Counted from the stretch's first letter, positions 37,501-46,782 are shown. The stretch is DNA of 64,000 nt from Bacillota bacterium (GCA_023400235.1 JAEXFI010000025.1:36635-100634); one strand, 5' to 3'. The notes: a model not told the origin generated them from the letters alone. Numbers and translations: made by a program.

Positions 37501-40500
37501 GCCTCCGCCGCCGTCATCTCTTGCCGTTACTGCGGCCTCGGATATACTGGAGTGCTTCAGCAGCTGGGCTTCTATTTCACCGGTTTCTATGCGAAGACCC
37601 CGTATTTTTACCTGATTATCCAGCCTGCCAAGGTACTCAATATTTCCGTCAGGCAGCCATCTGGCCAGGTCTCCTGTTTTGTACATCCTTTCGCCGGGTC
37701 TGAAGGGATTGTCCACGAATCTCTCCGCAGTCAGCTCCGGCCTGTTCAGATAACCTCTGGCCAGGCCATGTCCCGCTATGTATAATTCACCCTGCACTCC
37801 CACAGGCTGGAGCCTCCTGCCTTTGTCAAGCACATACAAGCAGATGTTGTCTATAGGCCTTCCTATGGGTATGGTTTCAAGCTCTCCGGCATTTGAACAG
37901 TCAAAGAAGGATACATCTATGGCAGCCTCTGTGGGGCCATACAGGTTGTGCAGCCGGGTTCCAGCCGGTTTATTCAGCAGTCTGTCAAATTTCCGGGCCT
38001 GGCTCACCGTCAGGGCCTCCCCGCTGGCAAACACCTGTCTGAGGCTTTTAAGCATGCTTAAAAGCCTGTTTTTCTCCGGTGCTATGTCAATGTAGTCCAA
38101 AAATACGTTCATCATGGAAGGTACAAAATGCATTGTGGTTATCCTGTGGTCTTCCACTGCTTGGATTATGGCCTGGGGGTCTTTTTCCTCCCCCGGCCTC
38201 AGAAGACAGACAGCCGCCCCCTGCATGGACCACCACAGCAGCTCCCATACCGAAACATCAAAGGTATAGGGTGTCTTTTGCAATATTACGTCCCCTTTGC
38301 CTATGGGATACATTTTTTGCATCCAATTGAGCCTGTTCATAAGAGAGTAATGCTCCAGCATAACGCCTTTAGGTTTTCCAGTTGTACCGGAGGTGTATAT
38401 TACATAGGCCAGGTCATGTGGGCCCGCTTTAGCGGCCTTAGCCGATTTTCTGTCTGCGGCAGCATACTCTTGCATATATGAGGCTTCCTCTAAAAGACAG
38501 ACTATCCTGCCGCCAAAATCAAGCCTTTTTCCATTCAATGACTGAGTAAGGAGTATTTCCGCACCGCTGTCCTGCAGCATGAAGCTTACTCTATCCGGCG
38601 GATATGAAGGGTCAATGGGCATATATGCACCGCCGGCCTTTAACACTCCCAATATTCCCACAAGCATGTGGGGACACCGCTCCAGAAGCAGTCCAACGAT
38701 ACTGCCGGGCTGCACACCCTCCCGCCTCAAAAAGCCTGCCAGACGGTTTGCCTTCAGATTCAATTCCCCATAGGTCATTGTGGTGCCGGCAAATATGACC
38801 GCCCTATTTCCAGGCTCCTTCTCAGCCTGTATTTCAAACAGATCCAGCACTGTCCTTGTCCGGTCATATTCTGCGGAAGTGTTGTTAAAGTCCAGTAGAA
38901 TCCTGTCCCGTTCTGTGTCTGAAAGCATATCCATTTCAGAAAGCGTCCTGTCACAGCAGGTGGAAATTGATCTGAGCAAATTCATAAAATGCTCAGTCAG
39001 CTTATCCATTCTCTCTTTTTTAAAAAGCTTTAAACAATATTCAAATGAAAAACTCAAGCCTGCCTCAGTTTCCTCTGCGGCAAGCACCATATCAAACTTG
39101 GAATTCCCCGTTTCAAACCTGTGAGGTGTCAATTCAAGCCCACTTATTTCAAGGCTGGAGGCTTCAATATTCTGCAGTACAAACAGTGTGTCAAATATGG
39201 GATTTCTGCTCATATCCCTCTTTACCTCCAGCTTTTCTACCAGCTTTTCAAACTGATAGCTTTGGTTTTCAAAGGCCAGGAGAGTATTTTCCCTTACTTC
39301 CATCAGAAACTCCAGGAAGCTCTTGTGAGGGCTCGGGCGGTTTCTCATAGCCAGAGTATTTACAAACATGCCCACGACATTTTCAAGGTCGGCATGAAGT
39401 CTGCCCGCGACCGGAGCACCTACCACAATGTCCTCCTGCCCGGTATATTTATGAAGCAGGGTCACATAAGCCGCCAGTAATACCATGTAAAGGGTGGAGC
39501 CTGTTTTCGCAGCCAGCTCCTTCAGCCTGCCGGTCAGTTCACCGTCAGCCAGAAAGGTTATTGTTCCGCCTTCCAGACTTTGCACGGAAGGCCGGGGGTA
39601 GTCGGCAGGCATGTCCAACACCGGAAGCTCTCCTGCAAAAGCATTGAGCCAATAAGCTTCCTGCCTGAGCATGGCTTCACTGTCCAGCATTTCCTTCTGC
39701 CAGCATGAAAAATCCTTATACTGTATCCTCAGCTCAGGAAGGTTCTTGCCTTCGTATAAACTTAAAAATTCCCTTGTAATAATGTTTATGGATATCCCGT
39801 CCGAAATTATATGGTGGGCATCCAGCAGAAGCAGATGCCGGTCTTGTGCCATTTTCACCAGTGTCACCCTGAAAAGCGGCGCCTTTTCAAGATCAAAGGA
39901 CCTTATGAATCGCCGGATAATGCTGTGCGTGTCTTCCGGGGAAGTCTCCAGGATACCCTCCTCTGTATAGTCAAAATAGTCTATATTAAGGTCGGCAGCT
40001 TCCTGAACAACCTGCACAGGTTCTCCGTTCTGGCCCGGCGCAAAGGAGGTCCTCAGGCCTTCATGCCTTTTCATCAAACTTGCGAATACCTGGGAGACTC
40101 TTGGTATATCCAGTCTTCCGATTATACTGACAGCGGAGGGTATGTTATATTCCGTACCGCCTCCCTGAATCTGATTTAATACATACATTCTTTTTTGTGC
40201 TGCCGAAACAGCATAATTTTCCCTTTTTTCCACCGGCAGAATGGGTGAGTAGCTGCCCGCCTCTGCGTTAATAATGCATTGAGCCATATTGCGGACTGTG
40301 GGATTGCTGAAAATCTCCCCTACAGAGATTTCAACATTGAACTCCTTTGAAACCACAGACATGACATTTATGGCGATAAGGGAGTTTCCTCCCAGGTCAT
40401 AGAAAAAATCGTCCTCAGGACTTATTTCCTCCGTTCCAAGCTGCCGTTTCAGAAGGTCTATAAGCCTTTCTTCAACCTGGTCCCTGCTGTGGCTGGACGG

Positions 40501-41280
40501 GGACATCTTTTTTGAGTTTTGGAGCCCCTGCAGTTTTTGCAGAATACCTGCCCTCTGTCCCGGAGTGATTATTTCATCCACCGACAGTTCCTTTGCAGGC
40601 TTTTCTGCAGCAACACTGAAGAAGGCACTCAGTTGACCGAATATATTCCCGATTGTCTCCTCTTTGTACAAAAGGGCGTTGTATTCAATGGTTAACTCAA
40701 TTAACTGTTCATTTCTTGAAAAAATGAACAGAATATCCTGGTCGAAGTCTTCCAGATATGCTCTGTCCTGAACATTTTCAAGCAAAACACAGGTACTCAG
40801 GACAGGCCGGCCGCCTTCCCCCGGGTTGAGACCCAAATAATTCAAAACCGGAAAATTTTGATTTGAGTTGGCTTGGGTTACCACCTGCTTTGTATTGGTC
40901 AGCAGTTCCTTAAAGGTTTTTTGCCCCGAGAGCCTGCTCACAAGGGGCAGTATCCTGTTAATGAGCAGCTCTGCCTGCTTGTTCTGCCTGAATACAGGCA
41001 TTACAACCATTGTTTCCGCAGCATTTTGATAGCTTCCAAGCAGGTACTGTACACCCGTCAACAATAAAACAAAGAGTGCATAGTCAGAGCCGTTGCTCAT
41101 TGAGACAAGCAGGGCTCCCAATTCCGGGGAAAGCCGCCCCCTGTAACTTACTCCCAGGTGCTTTTGAGGCTTTCCCCTCCTGAAATCAGCAGGAAAACCT
41201 CTCATATCTGCCGCATCCTTCAGTGTTTCAGTCCAGAAGGCTAATTCTCCCGGACTATTTTCTTCCAAACCCTTTGACAT
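34591..41280 (-). CDS. NRPS half-C-PCP-C-A(Ser)-PCP-E with a C-terminal papain/BtrH-like domain
   Basis: This is a 2229-residue NRPS. Residues about 10-240 look like only the C-terminal lobe of a condensation domain. PCP1 (Ser300) follows with no adenylation domain of its own. C (about 350-780) has H-H-I-I-S-D-G at 489-495. A (about 810-1315) reads D-V-W-H-F-S-L-I-D-K at code positions (1008, 1009, 1012, 1051, 1084, 1086, 1113, 1121, 1122, 1308), a serine code. PCP2 carries Ser1364 in G-G-D-S. E (about 1415-1845) has H-H-L-V-V-D-G at 1548-1554, so D-Ser is predicted. The last ~360 residues (from 1870) contain H-N-E, Cys1882-His and a later 'H-H-S-L-V-Y-G-Y-D' block reminiscent of BtrH_N-type papain-fold acyltransferases. 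That last assignment is tentative. Confidence 0.9.
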   Translation of the reverse strand: MSKGLEENSPGELAFWTETLKDAADMRGFPADFRRGKPQKHLGVSYRGRLSPELGALLVSMSNGSDYALFVLLLTGVQYLLGSYQNAAETMVVMPVFRQNKQAELLINRILPLVSRLSGQKTFKELLTNTKQVVTQANSNQNFPVLNYLGLNPGEGGRPVLSTCVLLENVQDRAYLEDFDQDILFIFSRNEQLIELTIEYNALLYKEETIGNIFGQLSAFFSVAAEKPAKELSVDEIITPGQRAGILQKLQGLQNSKKMSPSSHSRDQVEERLIDLLKRQLGTEEISPEDDFFYDLGGNSLIAINVMSVVSKEFNVEISVGEIFSNPTVRNMAQCIINAEAGSYSPILPVEKRENYAVSAAQKRMYVLNQIQGGGTEYNIPSAVSIIGRLDIPRVSQVFASLMKRHEGLRTSFAPGQNGEPVQVVQEAADLNIDYFDYTEEGILETSPEDTHSIIRRFIRSFDLEKAPLFRVTLVKMAQDRHLLLLDAHHIISDGISINIITREFLSLYEGKNLPELRIQYKDFSCWQKEMLDSEAMLRQEAYWLNAFAGELPVLDMPADYPRPSVQSLEGGTITFLADGELTGRLKELAAKTGSTLYMVLLAAYVTLLHKYTGQEDIVVGAPVAGRLHADLENVVGMFVNTLAMRNRPSPHKSFLEFLMEVRENTLLAFENQSYQFEKLVEKLEVKRDMSRNPIFDTLFVLQNIEASSLEISGLELTPHRFETGNSKFDMVLAAEETEAGLSFSFEYCLKLFKKERMDKLTEHFMNLLRSISTCCDRTLSEMDMLSDTERDRILLDFNNTSAEYDRTRTVLDLFEIQAEKEPGNRAVIFAGTTMTYGELNLKANRLAGFLRREGVQPGSIVGLLLERCPHMLVGILGVLKAGGAYMPIDPSYPPDRVSFMLQDSGAEILLTQSLNGKRLDFGGRIVCLLEEASYMQEYAAADRKSAKAAKAGPHDLAYVIYTSGTTGKPKGVMLEHYSLMNRLNWMQKMYPIGKGDVILQKTPYTFDVSVWELLWWSMQGAAVCLLRPGEEKDPQAIIQAVEDHRITTMHFVPSMMNVFLDYIDIAPEKNRLLSMLKSLRQVFASGEALTVSQARKFDRLLNKPAGTRLHNLYGPTEAAIDVSFFDCSNAGELETIPIGRPIDNICLYVLDKGRRLQPVGVQGELYIAGHGLARGYLNRPELTAERFVDNPFRPGERMYKTGDLARWLPDGNIEYLGRLDNQVKIRGLRIETGEIEAQLLKHSSISEAAVTARDDGGGGKYICAYFVACRELEAQELREHLERMLPEYMIPSFFVQLERLPVTSNGKLDRKSLPEPERNNNSHSGFQAPKTLVEKKLAEIYQAVLGVEKVGINDNFFNLGGDSIKAIQVTSAAAQQGINVKVSDLLRYKTIKELTVNADLDKKPELVHQGQVTGGVPVTPVQQWFYELDRGYPHYWNQTNLFSIPVTADLELLERVFAKVIEHHDALRMAFSFPEEGPRQYIRPVDAIKFELKVVDLRGLSGEAREQRLIEASEEIQDGLSLEAHLPINACVFELGADERRLFIAVHHLVVDGVSWRILLEDIEGLYNSALQEELPLKTTSYKAWSEKLYGFALENPVDVAYWESMDLSDIKPLSGTANIQDNYLQDFRTLSFTLEKEPSQGLLGSVHRAYGTGINDILLSALTLALTEALGQDKVLLMLEGHGRQELFRDVNLSRTVGWFTSIYPVLLESQPYLADTIGFVKQNLKKIPAGGMNYGIARYIKKDRALEAIKPEIAFNYLGQFHMTPDGSRGLLSLCRESCGRSIHPGNRHDYLIDINGYAAEGKLHFSVKFNAVYVRSELAEDICLRLEAALLGLFEHCTAVAQVASADKPVGMERYQVEEEGRKELRIAVHNEITAYLCHSLPISVILAYEQMEPWFHQHYMEIFSKTNESGRLYLEFVELRAAYTDMIQEVYMGYELLGDIEDIIAYIIHKINLGFYVIIHIDEYYIPEKRTYMKEHYVHHSLVYGYDNTAGRLSAVGFNAQHMFAAISFDYEAFRQAYASGRLYYMDSAPWAATNAIELLRPREYKYAYPFSLEKFMDRLRRHLASKGDFATVYSLWADKETFGKENVKFGLEVYDEVIRHMDNLIKGEFTVDYRALHVLFEHRKAVHKRLRYINTEYCSSWQQDRLLKLVDGYGEIVQELNDARRVFFEHAFTWNDSFYNPFPPKEIIRQVITLLHQARDREKNLLPQILKELEAGIEMSGTH

Positions 41281-41318
41281 AAAATCATCCCTATCATATA
41301 AAAGATTTTGAAATGTTT

Positions 41319-44300
41319 TTAAAAATTAAATTCCAGTTCTCCGCTCAGGACATCTTCCAGCCTTTCCTTTCTTATTCCAGCCTGAAAATCATCTGTTCTC
41401 AATCTGCTGTCAGTGACGGCACTCCTTAGAATTTTTATATAGTCATCAACAACCCTCACTGCCGTTTCCTTCTTCAGAAGGCTGGTCTTATAGGTAAATA
41501 CAAGCTTTAAGTCCTCTTCCTCTTCACGGGCCTCCAATATCATGTCTAAAGGAGCCAGTTCCAGATTCAAATCATACCTGCTCATGGCAATCCCCTCTGC
41601 AGTGAGCCTTGGGGCAGCAAAATTCTGTAAAAGGAGCATGGTATCAAATACCGGGTTTCTGCCGGGCTCTCTTTTATATCTCAGCCTGGCCAGTATTTCT
41701 TCAAAAGGGTAGTCCTGGTGCTCATATGCCTTAAGGCAATTTTCCCTTACTTCTGCAAGAAAATCTTCAAAGGTTGCGGCTCCCTTTGGAAAATTCCTCA
41801 GGACAACCGTATTGACAAACATGCCTATTGTATTATCCAGCCCTGCCAGAGGTCTTCCAGCTACAAACGTACCTACCGCAAATTCCTTTTGTCCGGTATA
41901 CTTGTATAACAATATGTTGTATGCGGTGAGCAGAACCATGAACAAGGTAGCCTTCTTTTCCAGCGCCAGGCTTTTCACTCCCCTGTTCAAATCCGGTCCC
42001 AGCACAGCCGTGACACGGTCTCCCTTGGGGTCGTAAACACGCGTTTTATAATAGTCTGAGGGGAAGTCAAGTAAAGGTATGCTGCCAGACAGTGTATTCC
42101 TCCAAAAGTCCTCATGCTTTTTATAGCTGCCGGAGCTTATTTCCCTATTCACCCACTGGGAAAAATCCTTATATTGGATTTCCAGCGGTGGCAGCTGGCC
42201 TCCGGAATATAGCTCCAGCAGTTCTCTTGTGAAAATCTCCACTGAAACCCCGTCAAAAATTATATGATGTATATCCAAAAACAATACATGACGCTCCTGC
42301 GAAAGACCGGCAAGCCCCAGCCGCATAAGCGGCACACAATCCAGGTCAAAAGGCCGGACAAACTTCTGGAGCATTGGGACCAGCCTGTTTTCAAAAGCCT
42401 TTACATCCTCCGCCTCCTTCATCCACTCCAGCTCCGCCAGCTCTATGTCCTGTATTGACAGTTGAACCTGCTGTTGGATTCGCTGTACAGGAATTCCGTC
42501 CTGGAGCCGGAAGGCTGTCCTTAAAATCTCATGTCTCACAGTAAGGCTCTCAAAGGCAGCTTCCAGCCGTCCCCTGTCCAGACTGCCCTCTATGAGGATT
42601 ACTCCCGGCATGTTCCAGGCTATATCCCCGCCAGCCATATAATGGGACATATATATCCATCTTTGTGAGGGAGACAGGGGGTAATGCTCCCGGTTTCCGG
42701 CCGTCGGCAGCCCCTTCCGGCTGCTTCTGGCGGTGCTTTTAATGGCGGCGGCCATTGACCTTATAGTTGGATTGGCAAAAATAGCAGCGACAGGAAGCCT
42801 GACACAAAACTCCTTCTCAATCTGCACAGACAGCTGGTTTGCCTTCAGAGAGTGGCCACCCAGCACAAAAAAATCTTCAAGTACTCCAATGTGCCGGAGA
42901 CCTCCCAGCACCTGTCTCCACAGCTTCTCAAGCACTATTTCCGCTTCGTCCCGGGGTGCCACGTAATTTTTACTTTCCTCTGCCCTTGCAATATCAGGCT
43001 CAGGAAGTGCATCCCTGTCTGTCTTCCCATTGCCGGTCAGGGGCAGAGCCTCCATTTTTACAAAATATGAAGGAACCATATAATACGGCAGATGTTCTGC
43101 CAGGTACGCCCTGATTTCTTCAGAGCTGCAATCCTCTGCCGGAACGTAAAAGGCGCACAAACACCTTTCCTCCGTCAAGCCATTTACCGGCTTGACGGCC
43201 GCTGCTTTAACCAGGCCGCAATTTAAAAGCTCTGCTTCTATTTCTTCGGGTTCAATACGGAAGCCCCGGATTTTCAGCTGGTGGTCCGTTCGTCCTATGT
43301 AATACAGGAGTCCGTCCGCCTGCCGCCTCACCAGGTCACCCGTCTTATAAAGCCTATGGCCTTGAGCAAATGGATTCTCCATAAACCTTTGGGCTGTCAG
43401 CTGAGGGCCGTTCAGATAGCCTCTGCCCACACCCCGGCCCCCTATGTAAAGCTCTCCTGTCTGTGCCGCGGATACCGGACACATATCCTCTCCCAACACA
43501 TACGTTTGAGCATTTTCAACGGGGTATCCGATGGGCACTTCCTCCAGCTCCTCCAAATCACTGACATTAAAAGTGAAGGATGTCGTGACATCACAGCATT
43601 CTGTGGGCCCATAAACATTGGACATAAGAGGCCTGGAGTGAAATTTTTTGAGAAATTCCCGGGCCGTGGCTATAGGAAGCGCTTCTCCTCCTATGATAAA
43701 GTGCTTTATCTTTATTTCCTTATATAAATCTGATGGGATACAGGACAAGAGCTTGAGATGGGCTGGGGTTCCGTCCGTTATAGCAATACTGTGCAGACGG
43801 AAAAAGTTTGCCAGTTCTTCCGCGTCCAGACGCGCATTTTCCGGCACGATATAAAGCGTATGCCCCAGCAGAAGGCATGGGAATATCTGCTTTATGGAGG
43901 CATCAAAGGTAAAAGGGGCTACCAGTGCAACATTATGCACCCTATCCGAATACCTGTAATATATTTCTTTTGACAGGGCATTTACCAGATTTACAACATT
44001 TCCGTGCTCCACCATGGCCCCTTTTGGCTTTCCGGTAGAACCCGAGGTGAAAATAACATAGCACAAATCTTCTAAAGCATTGATTGCAGGAAAATTTGAC
44101 ACAGTTTCCCCTGCACTACTCTTATCCCGACTGTCCACAACGCAGCCGTGGAACCCAATGTTTTCGGGCAGGCTGCCCTGTCCTATCAGCACAGATACCT
44201 GTGCCTCTTCAAGCATGTACTTTATTCTGGCATAGGGCCAATCCGGCCCTATGGGCAGGTAACAGCCACCAGACTTCAATACCGCCAGAAGGCTTATGAC

Positions 44301-44498
44301 CGTTTCCAAAGTCCTCTCCGCCATAATACCCACAACAGCGTCCCTGCCCACGTTTTTTTGCCTCAATATTTTTGCCAGCTGGTTTGCCCGAAGGTTTAGC
44401 TCACTGTATGTCAATGTCCTGCCGCCACAAACAACTGCTGCATTTTCAGGTGTTCTTTCAGCCTGCTCCTCAAATAGCTCTTGTATTGTCCGAATCAT
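41319..44498 (-). CDS. NRPS A-PCP-C
   Basis: This NRPS of 1059 residues starts directly with an adenylation domain (about 5-495; 'F-T-S-G-S-T-G-K-P-K-G', Lys493 in G-N-G-K). A PCP (Ser550 in G-G-H-S) and a C domain (about 605-1030; H-H-I-I-F-D-G near 744-750) follow. Its code reads D-A-K-D-I-G-V-D-V-K, partly like Glu/Gln codes but with unusual last positions, so the substrate is left open. The ATG at 44498 follows TGGAGGAAT; an upstream in-frame GTG is rejected. The C domain at its end must use a carrier protein on the next enzyme. The C-terminus 'L-E-D-V-L-S-G-E-L-E-F-N-F' resembles that of the KS protein before it. Confidence 0.93.
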   Translation of the reverse strand: MIRTIQELFEEQAERTPENAAVVCGGRTLTYSELNLRANQLAKILRQKNVGRDAVVGIMAERTLETVISLLAVLKSGGCYLPIGPDWPYARIKYMLEEAQVSVLIGQGSLPENIGFHGCVVDSRDKSSAGETVSNFPAINALEDLCYVIFTSGSTGKPKGAMVEHGNVVNLVNALSKEIYYRYSDRVHNVALVAPFTFDASIKQIFPCLLLGHTLYIVPENARLDAEELANFFRLHSIAITDGTPAHLKLLSCIPSDLYKEIKIKHFIIGGEALPIATAREFLKKFHSRPLMSNVYGPTECCDVTTSFTFNVSDLEELEEVPIGYPVENAQTYVLGEDMCPVSAAQTGELYIGGRGVGRGYLNGPQLTAQRFMENPFAQGHRLYKTGDLVRRQADGLLYYIGRTDHQLKIRGFRIEPEEIEAELLNCGLVKAAAVKPVNGLTEERCLCAFYVPAEDCSSEEIRAYLAEHLPYYMVPSYFVKMEALPLTGNGKTDRDALPEPDIARAEESKNYVAPRDEAEIVLEKLWRQVLGGLRHIGVLEDFFVLGGHSLKANQLSVQIEKEFCVRLPVAAIFANPTIRSMAAAIKSTARSSRKGLPTAGNREHYPLSPSQRWIYMSHYMAGGDIAWNMPGVILIEGSLDRGRLEAAFESLTVRHEILRTAFRLQDGIPVQRIQQQVQLSIQDIELAELEWMKEAEDVKAFENRLVPMLQKFVRPFDLDCVPLMRLGLAGLSQERHVLFLDIHHIIFDGVSVEIFTRELLELYSGGQLPPLEIQYKDFSQWVNREISSGSYKKHEDFWRNTLSGSIPLLDFPSDYYKTRVYDPKGDRVTAVLGPDLNRGVKSLALEKKATLFMVLLTAYNILLYKYTGQKEFAVGTFVAGRPLAGLDNTIGMFVNTVVLRNFPKGAATFEDFLAEVRENCLKAYEHQDYPFEEILARLRYKREPGRNPVFDTMLLLQNFAAPRLTAEGIAMSRYDLNLELAPLDMILEAREEEEDLKLVFTYKTSLLKKETAVRVVDDYIKILRSAVTDSRLRTDDFQAGIRKERLEDVLSGELEFNF

Positions 44499-44556
44499 AG
44501 GATTCCTCCACGTCACACAAAATAATTCTTGTAAAATTCCGGTTTCAATACTGAAG

Positions 44557-46593
44557 CTATAAGTTGAAGCTTATATCCTCACTTAATATGTTATCCAGTA
44601 ATTCTTCAGACCTGGCCTCCCGCTGCAGGCCCTGGTCCGGAACCTTAATCCAGCACCTGTGCCTGTCAAATTCATATGCCGGAAGACTTACTCTGCTCCT
44701 TCTCGCGCCAGAATTCAAGTCCTCCCAGTTTATTTTTGCACCTTCCGTATACAGCAGGCAGAGTTCTTCATACAACTGGCTGCTTTGGACGTTTCCACGG
44801 AGCAGTTCCTGTATTTTTAAGGCTGCGTCCCTCGCCAGTCCGTCAACCGCTCCATTGTCAAGCTTTTTGTGATATTTGTAGAACAAACCCTGTTCAAGGC
44901 TTGTGTGAAGGTTATCCGCATCAAGGCTCAGAAGCTTCTCTTCAAGCTCTCCCTTATCCTTGACCAATAGGGCCAGCCTTACATTGTAGCTGCCACGGCC
45001 TGTATTTGCCGTATAACATATGTCTTCCAGCTTTAAGGGCTTGAAGCCTCCTTTGCGGATAAAAGCCTGATAGGTTCGGATACTCCGGGAAAGAGCCTCG
45101 GTGGTATAGGCGGACAGGGTAAATATGTTTAAATCACTGTCCTTGACCGGCTCGGCTTTTTTATCCTTTTCCGGGTGGGAAGTCTTGTCATCCTGGTCCA
45201 AATATTCCTCCAGCACCACATGACAGTTTGAGCCCCCGAAGCCAAAGCAGCTTACGCCGCACCTTCTAGGGCCTCCAGTCCATTCCCAGTCGGCTAATTC
45301 TTCATTTATATAAACCGGAGACTGTGAAAAGTTGATATTGCTGTTTGGAGTAATAAAATTTGCAACAGGCGGAAGCTGCCTGTTTCTAAGCGCCAGTACG
45401 GCCTTGATAACGGCTGCCAGGCCGGCACAGCTGTCGGTGTGGCCAATGTTGGCTTTCAAGGCACCAATGGCACAGAAATGCTTTTTGTCCGTATACTTTT
45501 TAAAGGCCTTGCTGATTCCCTCAATTTCAAGAGAATCACCGATTCTGGTTCCTATTCCATGAGCTTCTATGTATGAAATAGTTTCAGGGTCTATACCCGC
45601 ATCACTCCAGGCACTTTGCAGTACCTCTGTCTGAGCTGCTGCATTGGGCGTTACAAAGCCCTGAGTGAAGCCATCCTGGTTTACGGCACTCCCCTTGATT
45701 ACCCCGTAGATATTATCTCCGTCCTGTACCGCCTTTCCCAAAGGCTTGATAAGAATGGCCGCAATTCCTTCACTCAATGGAGTACCGTCCGCATTGTCGT
45801 CAAAAGGCCTTGCTTTGAAATCCCTGGATTCAATGCCATACTTTATAGTCTCGTCAACCGGCAGCAGCAATGTCCTTATTCCTCCCACTATCGCCTGTGT
45901 GCAATCACCGTCGGCAATACCCCTGCAGGCCAGGTGCAGTGCGGTGAGAGAAGAGGAACACGCGGTATCCACCAGCATGCTGGGACCTTTTATATTTAAA
46001 TGATTTGAAAGTCTTGCCGCAATGATAGCTGATATATTCCCCAACATCGACAAGGACATGGCATCAGGTTCTGCATGGGAAATAAACTGTCCGTACATGG
46101 GCCAACCCGAATATCCCACATATAATCCCGTAGAGCTTCTGCCAAGCTTATCTCCCCCATAGCCTGCATCCTCCACAGCTTTTACCGCCGTCTCAAGAAA
46201 CAGCCTTTGATTTGGGTCCATTAAGCCCGCCTCCTTGGGAGACAGGCCGAAAAATCTGTAGTCAAACTTGTCTATATCCTCCAGATATCCGCCCGGGCAG
46301 TATTTGACAGCCCTTCTGTCCTTGACATATGTATATTGGATAAGGTCGTCAGCATCCGCCTGTCTGCTTTGGGGGAAATCTGCGATACAATCCCTGCCGC
46401 TTTTAAGATTTTCCCAAAAGGCAGACAGGTCATTTGCAGAAGGAAGTCTGAAGGCTATACCTATGATTGCAATGTCCTGCTTTTTTTGCATTCCCTCCTG
46501 CTGCTTCAACAATTTCAGAATCTCCACTCCCAGCTCCCTGTCAATTTTCCCGGAGGGGATACCTTTAAAAATCAAACGTGCAATCTTATCCAT
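44557..46593 (-). CDS. Stand-alone ketosynthase PKS protein
   Basis: This is the first gene of the assembly line, 678 residues. After a helical N-terminal segment comes a full KS (about 38-465) with Cys212 in D-T-A-C-S-S-S, His345 in E-A-H-G-I-G-T (usually H-G-T-G-T) and His385 in N-I-G-H. A post-KS linker runs to 'S-L-P-A-Y-E-F-D-R'. No AT, ACP or reductive domain follows. The C-terminal 'L-D-N-I-L-S-E-D-I-S-F-N-L' may dock to another enzyme. The ATG at 46593 with GGAGGT six bases ahead is preferred to the TTG one codon earlier. How it is loaded is unclear, since no starter unit is encoded beside it. Confidence 0.92.
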   Translation of the reverse strand: MDKIARLIFKGIPSGKIDRELGVEILKLLKQQEGMQKKQDIAIIGIAFRLPSANDLSAFWENLKSGRDCIADFPQSRQADADDLIQYTYVKDRRAVKYCPGGYLEDIDKFDYRFFGLSPKEAGLMDPNQRLFLETAVKAVEDAGYGGDKLGRSSTGLYVGYSGWPMYGQFISHAEPDAMSLSMLGNISAIIAARLSNHLNIKGPSMLVDTACSSSLTALHLACRGIADGDCTQAIVGGIRTLLLPVDETIKYGIESRDFKARPFDDNADGTPLSEGIAAILIKPLGKAVQDGDNIYGVIKGSAVNQDGFTQGFVTPNAAAQTEVLQSAWSDAGIDPETISYIEAHGIGTRIGDSLEIEGISKAFKKYTDKKHFCAIGALKANIGHTDSCAGLAAVIKAVLALRNRQLPPVANFITPNSNINFSQSPVYINEELADWEWTGGPRRCGVSCFGFGGSNCHVVLEEYLDQDDKTSHPEKDKKAEPVKDSDLNIFTLSAYTTEALSRSIRTYQAFIRKGGFKPLKLEDICYTANTGRGSYNVRLALLVKDKGELEEKLLSLDADNLHTSLEQGLFYKYHKKLDNGAVDGLARDAALKIQELLRGNVQSSQLYEELCLLYTEGAKINWEDLNSGARRSRVSLPAYEFDRHRCWIKVPDQGLQREARSEELLDNILSEDISFNL

Positions 46594-46731
46594 CAATATA
46601 CCTCCAAATAAAGAAAGTCAATCACTCTAAGGGTATTCAAATATTATGTCACATTAGCATGATACCTTTTGTTCTCTAAATCGGGTAATCTAACCGGAAA
46701 ACAAAGGAGGAACACAGGTTTCAGAGGTAGC

Positions 46732-46753
46732 TTACGCATACCAATCTGCGTAA
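46732..46753. promoter_or_regulatory. Operator-like inverted repeat in the leader of the assembly line
   Basis: TTACGCA (46732-46738) and TGCGTAA (46747-46753) are perfect inverted repeats separated by eight bases. They lie roughly 20-45 bases downstream of the predicted start of transcription, where a bound repressor would block the KS-NRPS operon. The frameshifted XRE gene next door is a candidate for the binding protein. Confidence 0.45.
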
Positions 46754-46782
46754 TTTCGACTATTTTCACCTATATATTACTT

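Noticed and set aside
17608..46593. Integrated thioesterase or acyltransferase domain in the megasynthases
   Set aside because: No G-x-S-x-G with a thioesterase context and no AT G-H-S-x-G segment was found after any ACP, PCP or KS.
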